Source: Ilyonectria destructans
Taxonomy: Eukaryota; Ascomycota; Sordariomycetes; Hypocreales; Nectriaceae
Direction of reading: 5' to 3'
DNA: 64,000 nt
Assembly: GCA_020740775.1 (NCBI GenBank)
Contig: JAHEWK010000004.1
Span: 1,798,001-1,862,000 of the forward strand
Shown here: positions 1-9,904 of the stretch, in pieces
How positions within the stretch are numbered: position 1 is the stretch's first letter
Layout: each line of letters starts with the position of its first letter
The notes under the pieces: generated by a model
The model's database searches: none
Told to the model about the DNA's origin: nothing
Seen by the model: the letters and a program-made list of their open reading frames with translations, nothing else
Made by a program: the position numbers and the translations under genes

Positions 1-602
1 TCGGACTGATAATTTTCATGGGGCCTTCGGGGTCGCTTGCGTTGTCTTGATAGTGGTGTGATGCGGCCGTGGAGCGGTTAGCTTTGGGCGAGGACATGGA
101 GGAACTGGGGCTGTTGTGTTTGATCTGGTTCCAGACGAATTCGAGCTCATCGACGAGCTCCCTTGCGTCCCTATGATAAGACGACATGTTAGTTACCGCT
201 CACTAAGCTCGGAACAAGTCTGCTCACGGTGTTGTCGCATATCGATGCATGGTGTCTATTAGGGCCTCGATATATCTCCTCTTGGATTCTGTCCGACTGA
301 GGCCCTTCTGCATATTCCACGCATCCCACTTGTCCTTCTCGCGTTGTAGATCGTCCGGGGTCATTCCGGAGGCGGAATTCGGACGCTCCATGACACCGTC
401 GACGTCGCCCTCCATAGCCTGCTTGTAGAGTCCATAGAGACGGAGTCGGTCGGAAGGGGGCGGTCGTGAGGCGCCGGTCTTGGGAATCTTCTTGACGGTG
501 TTGAGGGCGTGGACGAACACGCGATCTGGTGGTCAGAAGTCAGCAGTGGCCGGCACGGCGAGGGAGGCTGAGATGGGCGGACTTACCAACTGAGTCGGCC
601 AT
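1..602 (-). CDS. atg37: Atg37-like acyl-CoA-binding protein, 5' part only
   Basis: Three exons are visible (602-587, 525-228, 170-1) and the gene runs off the left edge, so the C-terminus is missing. The first exon holds only MADSV plus one base. The second encodes an acyl-CoA-binding (ACBP) domain: I see LRLYGLYKQAMEGDV, the classic ligand-binding helix, then KWDAWNMQKGLS and a YIEAL helix. The third exon continues with WNQIKHN and a Ser-rich tail. Small cytosolic ACBPs stop right after the domain. This one carries on, as do fungal Atg37 and animal ACBD5, which are peroxisomal membrane proteins needed for pexophagy. The tail anchor that would settle this lies outside the window. The ACBP assignment is firm; Atg37 is an inference from the N-terminal wording and the extension. 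Confidence 0.85.
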
Positions 603-1684
603 CTTGAATGATGTGACGAGTCAACGCCCCGCGGCTCCTCAGATGTAGTCGACGAGTTGTGGCGACACTCGTTGGATCCGGATACCCTTTATCGGGCCTT
701 GGGCCGTCCGAACCGCGGCTTGGTGGCCGAGACACCCCACTGGCCGAGCTATCGCAGGGGGATTGATTAGGCGCTGCAAAGATGCCGGAAACAACAACAA
801 AGACAATGCAGTTATCCCGTACGCCTGGCCGAGCGGACCTGCAACTCCATGGAAAAGCGCCAAATTAAGGTCCAACTGAGGTGCCGGCGAGAGAGTAGAG
901 AAGGTGGCGATGATGATGATGATGATGGTGGATGATGGAGACTAGACGGGTGACGACGGGGGTTGCCAATGGGTATTGCGGAGGCCGTGTCCGCTCATCG
1001 GCAAATCAATCGACTTTTGACCTCGGCGCGGCGCTGGAATTCGGCGCGGTCCAGGCCAGGGCAACTAACTTATGTAGGCCGGGGAGCTGCACCACACTCG
1101 GTAATTACACGCGACAGCCACTGTAGCTTCTGCTGGAAACGTCGCTGTCATCGCCCTGGATGCTACCCACCACCACCAGCTTAGCACCCCCTCGCGCGGT
1201 GACGTCCCGAGACACGTGAAGCCGTGACAGACGACGAAAAACAACCCGACCCCTGCCATTTCTCCATGCTTAATTTCCAGAATGCCAATTCTGGTGCATC
1301 ATCGTTTATTCCCCCGCATTTTTTTTCTTGACTCGCTCGACCGAGGTGTTTTGAGGGAACCTTAGGTCGGTTGTGGCATATGACAGACCTTCACAAACAT
1401 TGGGTTGCTTCTGTTCTTGGGACGTGTCATGTTCCATTGCATTTGAAATGAGGTCGTAGATAACTCGGTATTCCTCAAGGAAACACTTGAAGAAAATACT
1501 ATGCTACGGATACGAGATTTGAGCTGAAATAATTTAATGCAGGTGGTTAAATTGCTGTTCATGCACTGTTCAGCGAGGCGCACGTCTAGATACCAAAAAT
1601 TCGGGTATCAATTGCAGCCAGTATTCTAGTGTACATGAACGGTTTCTCACAACGCTCGTTCCCCTGGACCAACCATTGACGACC
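603..1684. other. Intergenic: upstream of the ACBP gene, downstream of RNase III
   Basis: No supported gene. It serves as promoter for the leftward ACBP gene and 3' flank of the leftward RNase III gene. A short (TGA)n run lies near 909-928. Open frames here are short and lack fungal codon bias. Confidence 0.6.
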
Positions 1685-2758
1685 TCATTTTGAGACCTGG
1701 TTCCCGCTTGCTTCCTCCAATGCCTTCTGCGTCTCTACAAACGCTCGTTTTTTATCCCCATACAGCGTCATCAGCTTCTTATTCTGCAATGCCATCTCCG
1801 CCGCTTTCTGGCCCGCCTCCTTCTTCTTCAGCGCCGTGCCCACGCCTAGATACTTGTCCTTCTCTCCCCATCCGTCAAGATAAACGCCCACCGAGTACAA
1901 TGGCAGACCGAGATTCTTATCCTTCTTGTCTTTGTTCGGCATGTCTTCGTAACGTAGGTGGATTCCCTTAACCACCAGAATTTGTGCAAGGCGTTCCTTG
2001 GGTGTCACGTCCTTAACGCTAGTTCCGCCAGATGCCATAGACATAATCCATCCGCCTAAGGGAGCCGACTTGTTGGCTTTCTCCGCTTGCTTAATTTGAT
2101 CCTTGATTGTCCTGCCCCAGAGCGACTTGAGCCAGGAAATGACAGTGGGGAGGCCGTTGACAGGGTCAGAGAGAACGACTGCAGCAACGAATGCTTCGAA
2201 AATATCGCCTTGGATTTTGATGAGCTCCTTTTCTTTCGTTTTCGATAGAATTAGCTCCTCCATGTTACCCATATCCGTAGGTAGGCGTGCTCGTTTCTCC
2301 ATCTTGTACTGCTTAAAGTATCCTGCAAGCGTGATGTTGCGCACAAGTTGCTCTCGGACCTGGGAACTTCGTCCCGGCGAGGCGAGGCCAAACGTCTGAA
2401 AAATGAGGGCAGTTGCAATCATCTCGATGTATGCGTCGCCAAGCCACTCCAGGCGCTCATAGTTGGGGCCATGACCAATTCCAGGGTGACTGAATACTGC
2501 AAGCTCGAGCTCCGGGTTTGAGATCTGAGGTAGTGGTGGTAATTCAGAGGAGATATCGGAGGATGACCACGGCGTTGCTGTGCTCAGGTCTGGAATTGGG
2601 AGTGATCTTGAGCTGGGTTCACCATGGTGCCGTTTTCGTTGACCCTGGTCTTCTTCCGTACTTGAGCTCGGGCGCTTGCTCATTTTAAAGGTTGGGCGTA
2701 AATGATGTACAGGTTTGGTATAAGATCTGGTTGCTAGATTTGAGGTTGCAGAATTCAT
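1685..2758 (-). CDS. Ribonuclease III with C-terminal dsRNA-binding domain (Rnt1-like)
   Basis: Single exon, 357 residues. The RNase III signature YERLEWLGDAYIE sits at about residues 100-112, and the second acidic motif GDIFEAFVAAV at about 184-194. The four metal-binding acidic positions therefore all look present and the enzyme should be active. A dsRNA-binding domain follows at about 252-335, ending in the helix KEAGQKAAEMAL. The first 80 residues are charged and low-complexity, and the long N-terminal domain of yeast Rnt1 is absent. A second Met at residue 26 could be the real start. Family members cleave dsRNA stems in pre-rRNA, snRNA and snoRNA precursors, normally in the nucleus. It is not a Dicer: there is one RNase III domain and no helicase or PAZ domain. 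It is divergent from MRPS33 with 183 bases between the starts. Confidence 0.92.
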   Translation of the reverse strand: MNSATSNLATRSYTKPVHHLRPTFKMSKRPSSSTEEDQGQRKRHHGEPSSRSLPIPDLSTATPWSSSDISSELPPLPQISNPELELAVFSHPGIGHGPNYERLEWLGDAYIEMIATALIFQTFGLASPGRSSQVREQLVRNITLAGYFKQYKMEKRARLPTDMGNMEELILSKTKEKELIKIQGDIFEAFVAAVVLSDPVNGLPTVISWLKSLWGRTIKDQIKQAEKANKSAPLGGWIMSMASGGTSVKDVTPKERLAQILVVKGIHLRYEDMPNKDKKDKNLGLPLYSVGVYLDGWGEKDKYLGVGTALKKKEAGQKAAEMALQNKKLMTLYGDKKRAFVETQKALEEASGNQVSK

Positions 2759-2941
2759 GAGATTTTGGACTGAGGCTCACCCGCTTCTGAGATCTTCGGC
2801 TGGCGTTGCAGGGTCGCGACCCACCAGGAAACAGCATGGCCAATCAGGACCCGCATGTGCGACGTCGGCCCAGATGCTTCAAACGTCAATCCGACGTCGA
2901 AAAAAGTTGACGGAAGCACATTTCATGTCGACAATGCCAAG

Positions 2942-3418
2942 ATGAGTGTCCCACGAGCGCGAGTACTGGATTTGATGAAGGTGAGACGCCCTAGACCCGT
3001 TCTGCGATGCATTTTCTGACTCCTCCAAGGCGCAATGCCAGGTCTTCGCGACATCATACAACCCCCAGGGTGTCCGAATGGGCAATAAGATCCTGCGACA
3101 GCGATTGAAGGGCCCGGCGATGGCTGCATACTACCCGCGGAAGACGGCGACGATCAAGGACCTGAAGCGCGAGTTCGGCCCCGTCCTGGCAACCTGGGAT
3201 GAGGGTGAGGAGGATCGATTCGAGTACATTGAGGAGTAAGCGTGGACACAACGGATCTTTGCAGGACGCCGACAAGCTGACCGTTTGACAATAGACTCAA
3301 GCTCCGTGGAAAGAGTGCACCCAAGAAGAAGACGGGTCCCCCAGGTATGTACAGCAGCTTTCGAGGGCCAAGGCCAAGATCTAACAGCACCGCAGCTCCC
3401 ACTACCAAGAGGCGTTAA
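2942..3418 (+). CDS. rsm27: Mitochondrial small-subunit ribosomal protein MRPS33 (Rsm27)
   Basis: Four exons: 2942-2980, 3030-3235, 3295-3344, 3396-3418; 318 coding bases, 105 residues. The protein begins MSVPRARVLDLMK and continues through RMGNKILRQRLKGPAM and AAYYPRKTATIKDL, the conserved core of the MRPS33 family. It ends in a Lys-rich tail finishing TTKRR. Length fits the family, which is about 100 residues. MRPS33 is a component of the mitochondrial small ribosomal subunit with no bacterial counterpart. Introns are 49, 59 and 51 bases. It shares a short divergent promoter with the RNase III gene. The gene is broken into pieces too small for simple frame-calling, so it is easily missed. 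Confidence 0.93.
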
Positions 3419-4809
3419 GGCAACCAACACCCACGACGATGTGCCTGATTCGAACGATTGGTTCTTCGACAATACCTATTGCATACGAGAAGCGACAAAT
3501 GACTTGGGAATTGTGCCGTTTTGTGGATGTACGAGGACGAAAGGGGAAGCCTGGGAGCAAGAGACGCTCCCAGCGTTGTTTTCCATCTGTGCATGTAAAA
3601 CTATTTGTACCATCTCTCAGCACCTAGCTCTATATGATGTCAAAATACTGGGAATCTGTGATTTGAATTGCATGGTGTTTTGAGCAACGACTAGGCTGAA
3701 CTGCTCGCGTGATGATGGAAGGGACCAGCCGTGGTGTGTTCCGTTGATTTGCACCACCTTGGTGATGAAATCCCCGGAGAGCACCCACATGATTAAAGTG
3801 ACACGGACTCTTACTCGCGGGCGCTGTTCAAGCACATGATCCTCATGCGGGGAGACATAGCTTCCTAGCCTAGGTAAGGTAGGTAGGTATTGAGAAGCAA
3901 GTAATGCCCCTAGATGGGACGGGAAGGATGGGAAGGAGTCGACCAAATGTGGTGCGCCAGTCTTTAACCAATCCCGTTTTGGATTCTTTCCCTTTTGAAC
4001 ACTTGAGCACTTAAATGGTTGCGCTGTTGCTCTGAGAGTGCTTGACGGACGCTGGATTCTTGCCTCTTCTTTCTTGCCGCCTCGGGAGTGAAGTTCAGCC
4101 AGGTACCTTACTTACCCAAATAGCCTATGTAGGTATAATGTGCAGGAAGTTCGGCTCGCGTGCTCTCGTCGTACTGTCCGTACGGCGTTGCTCAGCGCCT
4201 CTCACGTACCTTACCTGGGTTGGTAGTGCTATGTACGTGAATCAACCCTTAGGTGCACAACGCCTTCTATCTGCCTAGGCAGGGCATCAAGAACACCATT
4301 TCCAGTTAAAAAGGAAAGAGGTGGAACCTGAAAGACCCCCAGAATTACTGCATTTGTTGTGACTGCCTAGGTGTTCATGGTAGGTAGTAAAGCAACTAGG
4401 AACGCAGCTGTACCACACTGCAAAAGGAGCAAACGCATTCTCAGCCGTTGCTCACTTGCTTGCCAGTTGCCCGCTCTGTCAGATGCAGCTGATGCATTAG
4501 CGCATGTGCCTGTCGGTCTTGCTGCACCTGGTTCGCGGTTCCTTCCCCTCGTTTTTTCTTGCTTGTTCCTGCATTGGTGCCGTGTCAGTGAATAACTCTC
4601 GCCTCGGCCGCCAACCTCTCCCACTTCAACCCTCCACTCTCCATCTCCTCGTTTTTCTCTCTCTTCCACCCAACTTCACGGATTTCACTCCAACCACACT
4701 CACTCTTGTTGACCAAATCGATTCCTTCTTTACGTCGAGCCTCGATCATCTTATTCCCTTTCCAAATCTAATCTTTGGTTCTCCCGTTTCCTCGACTTGG
4801 TGCCTGGCC
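3419..4809. other. Intergenic with degenerate TAGGTA/ACCTA motifs and a CT-rich leader
   Basis: No supported gene. Repeated AGGTA and TACCT words occur at about 3867-3893, 4101-4135 and 4205-4225. From about 4600 to 4800 the plus strand becomes pyrimidine-rich, as is common in leaders of well expressed fungal genes, leading into the PUF start. Confidence 0.55.
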
Positions 4810-7401
4810 ATGTCAGCTCCCGAGACCACTGGGTCTCCTCCGCCAAGGGTCATCCCCATCCCAACCTGTGTTCTTCAGGAGGACAATCCCAAGACGGCCG
4901 AAGATTCGCCATTGTCATCTGCATCTACTGGCGTAAGTAATCCGCATATTCCCTTCTGGCTTTCACTCGATGAAACCTCTTCATTCGCCACCCTGATGCC
5001 CTCCACGGCCTTCCCTTGCCCCATCAAACCCCACAAGGAGAAACGCTCACCATAATAAAGCAGGATTCTAGAGCCTGTACCTCGATGAAAAAGAACGTCA
5101 CTGCTCTGGCCACCTCGAAGCTGGCTAACCAAGGATTGCCAAAGGTTGACCTTACCCTTTCTAGTCTCTTTTTAGTTTGCTGATCCTGATAGAAGATGAA
5201 GATAAGTCATGAGACATCGGCCGCCGAAAATCGCTACCCGATGGACAAACTTCTTGCCAAGCTCTCTGAGCAGCAAGCCGTTCTGAACCAGCAGAATGAG
5301 GCCTTGAAGTCGGGAGACGACGACAACTTGTACACGAGGGTCCTGGACCATGCATCCTCGAGCAACTCCCTTCCCATTACGCCTGCTACGGATGTCTTTC
5401 CAAGCACTACCCCAACGACGCGTCCAGCAAGTGCCACACTCGAAGAAACTCGCTGTGACAACGACGAGGTCCTTCGCCTCAAGCTCCAGCTCGCCCAGGC
5501 TCAGAACGAAATTTCTAAGCTTGACCAAGAGCTTGCCCAAACTCGGTCTGTTAAGGCAGATTCCGAATGTGGCTTTGGACCGCGGGGTACAGCACCGATC
5601 TCGCGCGACAGTGCTTGGGGACCGCCCGAGGATGCTCAGTCAGATACTAGTGATGCTATGTCGTCCACCACGTTCAACCGCACCAGGGGCATCTGGGGAA
5701 ACCCAAAAGGCTCGTTTGCCAACATCACACTCCAGGCTCCAGTGCCCGAGCCATCTCCGGGAAACTGGTTGGGAGGCCGTGGGTTTAACCAAGCCTACTC
5801 AGAGCCCAATGGGGCACCCTACCAAATGATGGATGGGTATAGAGGTGAGCGCCTCACACCTGATCCTGACATGGTGCGTTCCAACGGCGGTCGTCGTGGA
5901 AATCGCTATGAAAGCCGTTTCAACTCCCCTCAGCCATTCAACAACGGATACGGAGGTAGTTACAATAGCACCGCCGGCCAGTCAGAGTTCATGGGCAATC
6001 CCATGCCTAGTGGACCCATGAATGTCCCTCAGGGAGTTGGACCGATGGGAATGGGCATGTATTCACCTTACCAGCCTCAGCCCGTTGGGACGCCTCTGTC
6101 TCCCCACGCGTCTGAATTCACTTCCAAGGTTGCCTGGAAGAATGAGGTGAGCACGATTCTAAAACCCAGGACATGGACTTTCCACTAATGAAGAACAGGC
6201 CGGAGCCCCTGAGGGACAGACCTACCTTCCACCAACGGAGCCCCTCAATTACCGCCGTCTGCTGGACCGCAATGTCAACTGCAACTGGAAGTACATCGTT
6301 GACAAGATCGTCTGCAACAATGACCAGCAGGCATCCATCTTTCTGCAGCAGAAGCTGAAGGTTGGTACTCCTGAGCAAAAGTACGAAATCGTGGAGGCCA
6401 TCGTGGCCCAGGCCTATCCTTTGATGGTCAATCGCTTCGGTAACTTCCTGGTGCAGCGTTGCTTTGAACACGGCACTCCCGAACAGGTCATCAAGATTGC
6501 TGAGGCTATTCGTGGAAACACTCTGAGTCTCTCTATGGACCCGTTTGGCTGCCATGTCGTTCAGAAAGCCTTTGACTCGGTCCCAGAGAACTACAAGGCA
6601 ATCATGGTCCATGAACTTTTGCGTCGGATCCCCGAGACTGTCATCCACCGCTACGCTTGCCACGTTTGGCAGAAGCTCTTTGAACTCCGTTGGACAGAGT
6701 CTCCACCGCAGATTATGAAGTACGTCAATGATGCGCTTCGGGGCATGTGGCACGAGGTGGCCTTGGGAGAGACTGGCAGTTTGGTCGTGCAAAACATCTT
6801 TGAGAACTGCTTGGAAGATGACAAGGTATGCTTTCTTGTTCCTTCCAAATTTCAAAACTGATCCACCTTCTAGCGTCCTTGCATCGAGGAAGTACTCGCC
6901 AACATTGACATTGTCGCTCACGGGCAGTTTGGAAACTGGTGCATCCAGCATGTCTGCGAACATGGCGGCCCCCCCGACCGTAGCCGAGCCATTGACCATG
7001 TCATCCGGTACGCTGCCGAGTACAGTACCGACCAGTTCGCCTCCAAGGTAGTTGAGAAGTGCCTCAAGATTGGCGGTGCTGAGTTCCTGAGCCGCTACCT
7101 CGACCGAGTCTGCGAGGGACGCCGAGATCGTACTCGCATTCCGCTGATCGATATTGCAAGCGACCAGTACGGCAACTACCTAATCCAGTGGATTCTCAAC
7201 AATGCAGCCCCACAGCACCGCGAGATTGTTGCTGCACACATTCGGAAGCACATGGTGTCTCTCCGCGGATCCAAGTTTGGGTCCCGAGTTGGTATGCTCT
7301 GCACCAACCACGCGGTTACCACTCGCCCTGGTCCAGGTGCCGGGCCTAGCATGAGTGCGCGCATGGCTCCTGGGCCTCGCTACGGTGCCAGCTACCGTTG
7401 A
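4810..7401 (+). CDS. mpf1: PUF-family RNA-binding protein, Mpf1-like
   Basis: Five exons (4810-4932, 5064-5144, 5193-6146, 6199-6825, 6874-7401), 770 residues. The N-terminal half is disordered, with two short coiled coils (one around LLAKLSEQQAVLNQQNEAL, one around LKLQLAQAQNEISKLDQEL) and a Gly/Asn/Met-rich stretch. The C-terminal half, from about residue 395, is a Pumilio homology domain. The repeat cores seen in order are ASIFLQ, GNFLVQ, GCHVVQ, ACHVWQ, GSLVVQ, GNWCIQ, ASKVVE and GNYLIQ: eight repeats. PUF proteins bind 3'-UTR elements and control mRNA decay or translation. The layout matches S. pombe 'meiotic PUF family protein 1' and its mould homologues. The intron-2 donor (GTTGAC) is unusual and is the least certain join. 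Confidence 0.94.
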
Positions 7402-8197
7402 TTTTCTGGACTATTGACGGTTCAAATTCAGGGCCTTTCAAGCTGCTGCGTGAAATGGCAACCAACCCTCTCGACCTTTGTGCCTCTATCCTTTGTCACC
7501 ATCCCATATTGTCGGGGACTCCCTATCTGAATTCGCCAATCGTTCGTTCGTCAAGATCACACAGAACAAACCAGAATTTGTCGGCCTTTCTTAGAAACAT
7601 CTTCCCACGCAAGTAATTTACAGATCACACGTCATCCTACGCTCAGCTGGCTACTGCTTGTTTGGGTGCATTGGACACATCATGGTTATGGATTTTGCAA
7701 TATGGAGGAGGCAGCAGACACTAATCACCACAAGGAGGATTCTCTCTAGAGGAAACACAGTTTGCATCTCACACCCCATGAACCATTAATCTCATTAACC
7801 GAGGAGGCATCCCTTTCCAGGACCAACTTCAGTTAGCCCGCGGGCATTAGTGGTTTTGATCCTCGGGGACGGATGGGAGGATTGAATCACAGGAAACGTG
7901 TATGTTGTTTTGGGGGACGGCGGCGAGAGAGTAGGTTAGGGAAGTTGTTTTGTTATTTAGCCACGACGCATTAATACAAGTTTTGCTTCTTTTCCAATAT
8001 CTCATTCTAACGGGTGGTTAATTTTGTAATATCCAGTATCAGGCTCGGCTTGATGGTGAGGTGGTATTCAGGAAGGGCAGAACGATTGTGTATGTGCCAA
8101 GTTTACAACATCATGAGCCGACCGAACAACCCAAACGCCATTCACGCTACTGATTCAAATATATAGTCATCAAATCCTTCGCAGGACTGGGATCTGC
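7402..8197. other. Convergent 3' flanks of the PUF and Pex39-like genes
   Basis: No supported gene. The stretch is somewhat AT-richer than the flanking exons and should hold both 3' UTRs. I see no structured element I can name. Confidence 0.6.
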
Positions 8198-9074
8198 TCA
8201 GGCAGCTCCGGCGTGGGAAGAAGTAGGGGCATCGTCATCGACGGGGGGGAACTCGCTATCCAGAGCCTTGGGAACATCGGGAAGGACTGGAGCAGAAGCG
8301 GCAAGATCCTTTTCCCAAGGCTTCCTTGGTACAGCTCTCGCACCGACGGGTTTCACAGACTAAAGCAGAATTAGAGCTGCAAGTGTACTACGAGGATGGT
8401 CGGGAACTGACAGGATCTCTGATGATGGTGTTGGGAATCTGCCGGATGCCTGGGACGGGCTTCCCCTCTTGCAGCAGCCTGAGCATTTCGGCGAAGCCCA
8501 TGGGGTAGTTGGGTTGGTCCCCAGCGGATTGAGCGGCAGCCTTGCGATCAACGTACAGGTCAGCCTTAGGGGCGGCCTGTTGCCAGTCGAGAGCCTCAGC
8601 TTGGGGGTCCTGGGTGGAGCTGCCTCGGCGGTGATATTCCTCCGGGAGGACATCCGGAGGCTGACGATCCGGTTGTTGAGCGACCCAGGCCTGGTAACGG
8701 GCAAAGTCGATGGGCACGCCGATGCGCTGGGCGTAGTAGAAGACTCGGGCGTGGATGGCCATGTCGGCGAGAGAGGCGCCGGGGTTCTGCTTGCCGGGTT
8801 CACCGAGGATGGCGTAGAGACCGGACTATGGATGGCGGGGTGATGAGCACGAGGACTGGGACTGGCGAGGGTGAGGGCGAGGGCGAGGGCGAGAGGAAGG
8901 GCGAGAGGGAGGGTGAGGCATGAGGCTTGTTGTTGAGAGTTGAGTTGTTCTCACCATGAACATCTTGTCCTTTGTCCAAGGGTACGCATCGAAAGCTTCA
9001 AAGACGGCACCTTCATCCTTGAGGGCGCGGATGCGGTCTGCGCCGGAGAGGGCGGCCGGTGGCGGTTGGGCCAT
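8198..9074 (-). CDS. PEX39: Pex39-like KPWE-motif peroxisomal import factor
   Basis: Three exons: 9074-8955, 8825-8412, 8359-8198; 231 residues. The N-terminal half is a helical region (ADRIRALKDEGAVFEAFDAY ... DMAIHARVFYYAQRIGVPID), matching what databases call a PEX14-like helix-turn-helix. The middle carries the signature FAEMLRLLQEGKPVPGIRQI, then, after the second intron, PRKPWEKD, the KPWE motif. This pairing of a K-P-x-P-G-I motif with KPWE is what defines the recently described Pex39 (yeast Yjr012c, human C6ORF226), which assists Pex7 in PTS2 protein import. The upstream in-frame GTG at 9086 is not used; the ATG at 9074 is. Intron 1 is G-rich with a (GAGGGC)n tract. Pex39 identity rests on these motifs from memory; fungal members are usually annotated only as KPWE-domain or PEX14-like. 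Confidence 0.77.
8865..8910. repeat. (GAGGGC)n tract inside intron 1 of the Pex39-like gene
   Basis: An imperfect hexamer run of GAGGGC/GAGAGG lies within the first intron. On the transcript it reads as a pyrimidine-rich tract upstream of the acceptor and may simply help splicing. Confidence 0.7.
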
Positions 9075-9904
9075 TTCGGGAGGCACCGGACGAGATGGGT
9101 GTGTATATACTTTGTTGGGATGATTAGGAATAGAAGCACATTGCCGACGTCTGTTGTCTCAATGAGAGCTGGATGACTGAGTTGGCTGTGTGACTTGAGT
9201 GACTGAGTGACTGAGCGACTGAGTGACTGGGGGGTGTGAGGGGTGTGTGCCGGGTGTGAATGGAGCTTCGAGCAGCATGTGAGAATGTGAGAATCTGGGG
9301 AGAAAGCCGTTGTCGCATGCATGGGAGGGAAAACCTCGGTAGCGGCAGGACGGTAATTAGGTAGGCTCTGGCAGTCAGAGGACGCAATCATTTTGCCCGT
9401 GTCGGCGGGCTCACGTGCGACAACGGAACGGGAACGGGAACGACGAGGGATTCCGTGATCAAGTGAGCGTGGGCGTGTGGTGGAAGGATCGGGATTTCTC
9501 GCCGTAAACTTAGAAGCTTACACGGCTGGCTTTGTATATATTTTTACGTCGCTCTTCGGTCTGATTGTCGCGATAATGCATCCCGCCGTGAACAGTGAAC
9601 AGAGCTGCCATGGCACGGCATCAACCTCCTGCAGCTCCAGTGTCCGTTTAAGTGCCGGCCACTAACAAGCCGCCTGGACTTTCAAGCTTCCCGCTGTAGC
9701 ACACGCCATAGGCCGCCCGGCGCCCCACCTGCGTCAACCCCGGAGCCCGTAAGTTATCTCCCTGGTCGCAATCAACGGTCAGTGCAGCCACCTGCTTCTC
9801 CGACTGCCCCATGTCATCGCCGTCCCGCCGTCGTAGCAGCTTGGACTTCTCTCACCACCGGTCTAATTAGGTCTTGGTCCTGCATCCACCAAGCCCTCGT
9901 CCCG
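9075..9904. promoter_or_regulatory. Divergent promoter between the Pex39-like and Ptc5-like genes
   Basis: About 830 bases separate two divergent start codons. At 9199-9229 there is a short tandem array of an 8-base unit, TGACTGAG (about four copies, one changed to CGACTGAG). TGACT is the half site of bZIP factors of the AP-1/Gcn4 class, but the full palindrome TGACTCA is not formed. No other gene is supported here. Confidence 0.5.
9199..9229. repeat. TGACTGAG tandem array
   Basis: About four head-to-tail copies of TGACTGAG, read directly from the sequence, with one base change in the third copy. It lies 125-155 bases upstream of the Pex39-like start. Confidence 0.8.

Noticed and set aside
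6118..6999. 293-codon minus-strand frame
   Set aside because: Antisense to PUF exons 3-5; an open reverse frame caused by codon bias of the real gene.
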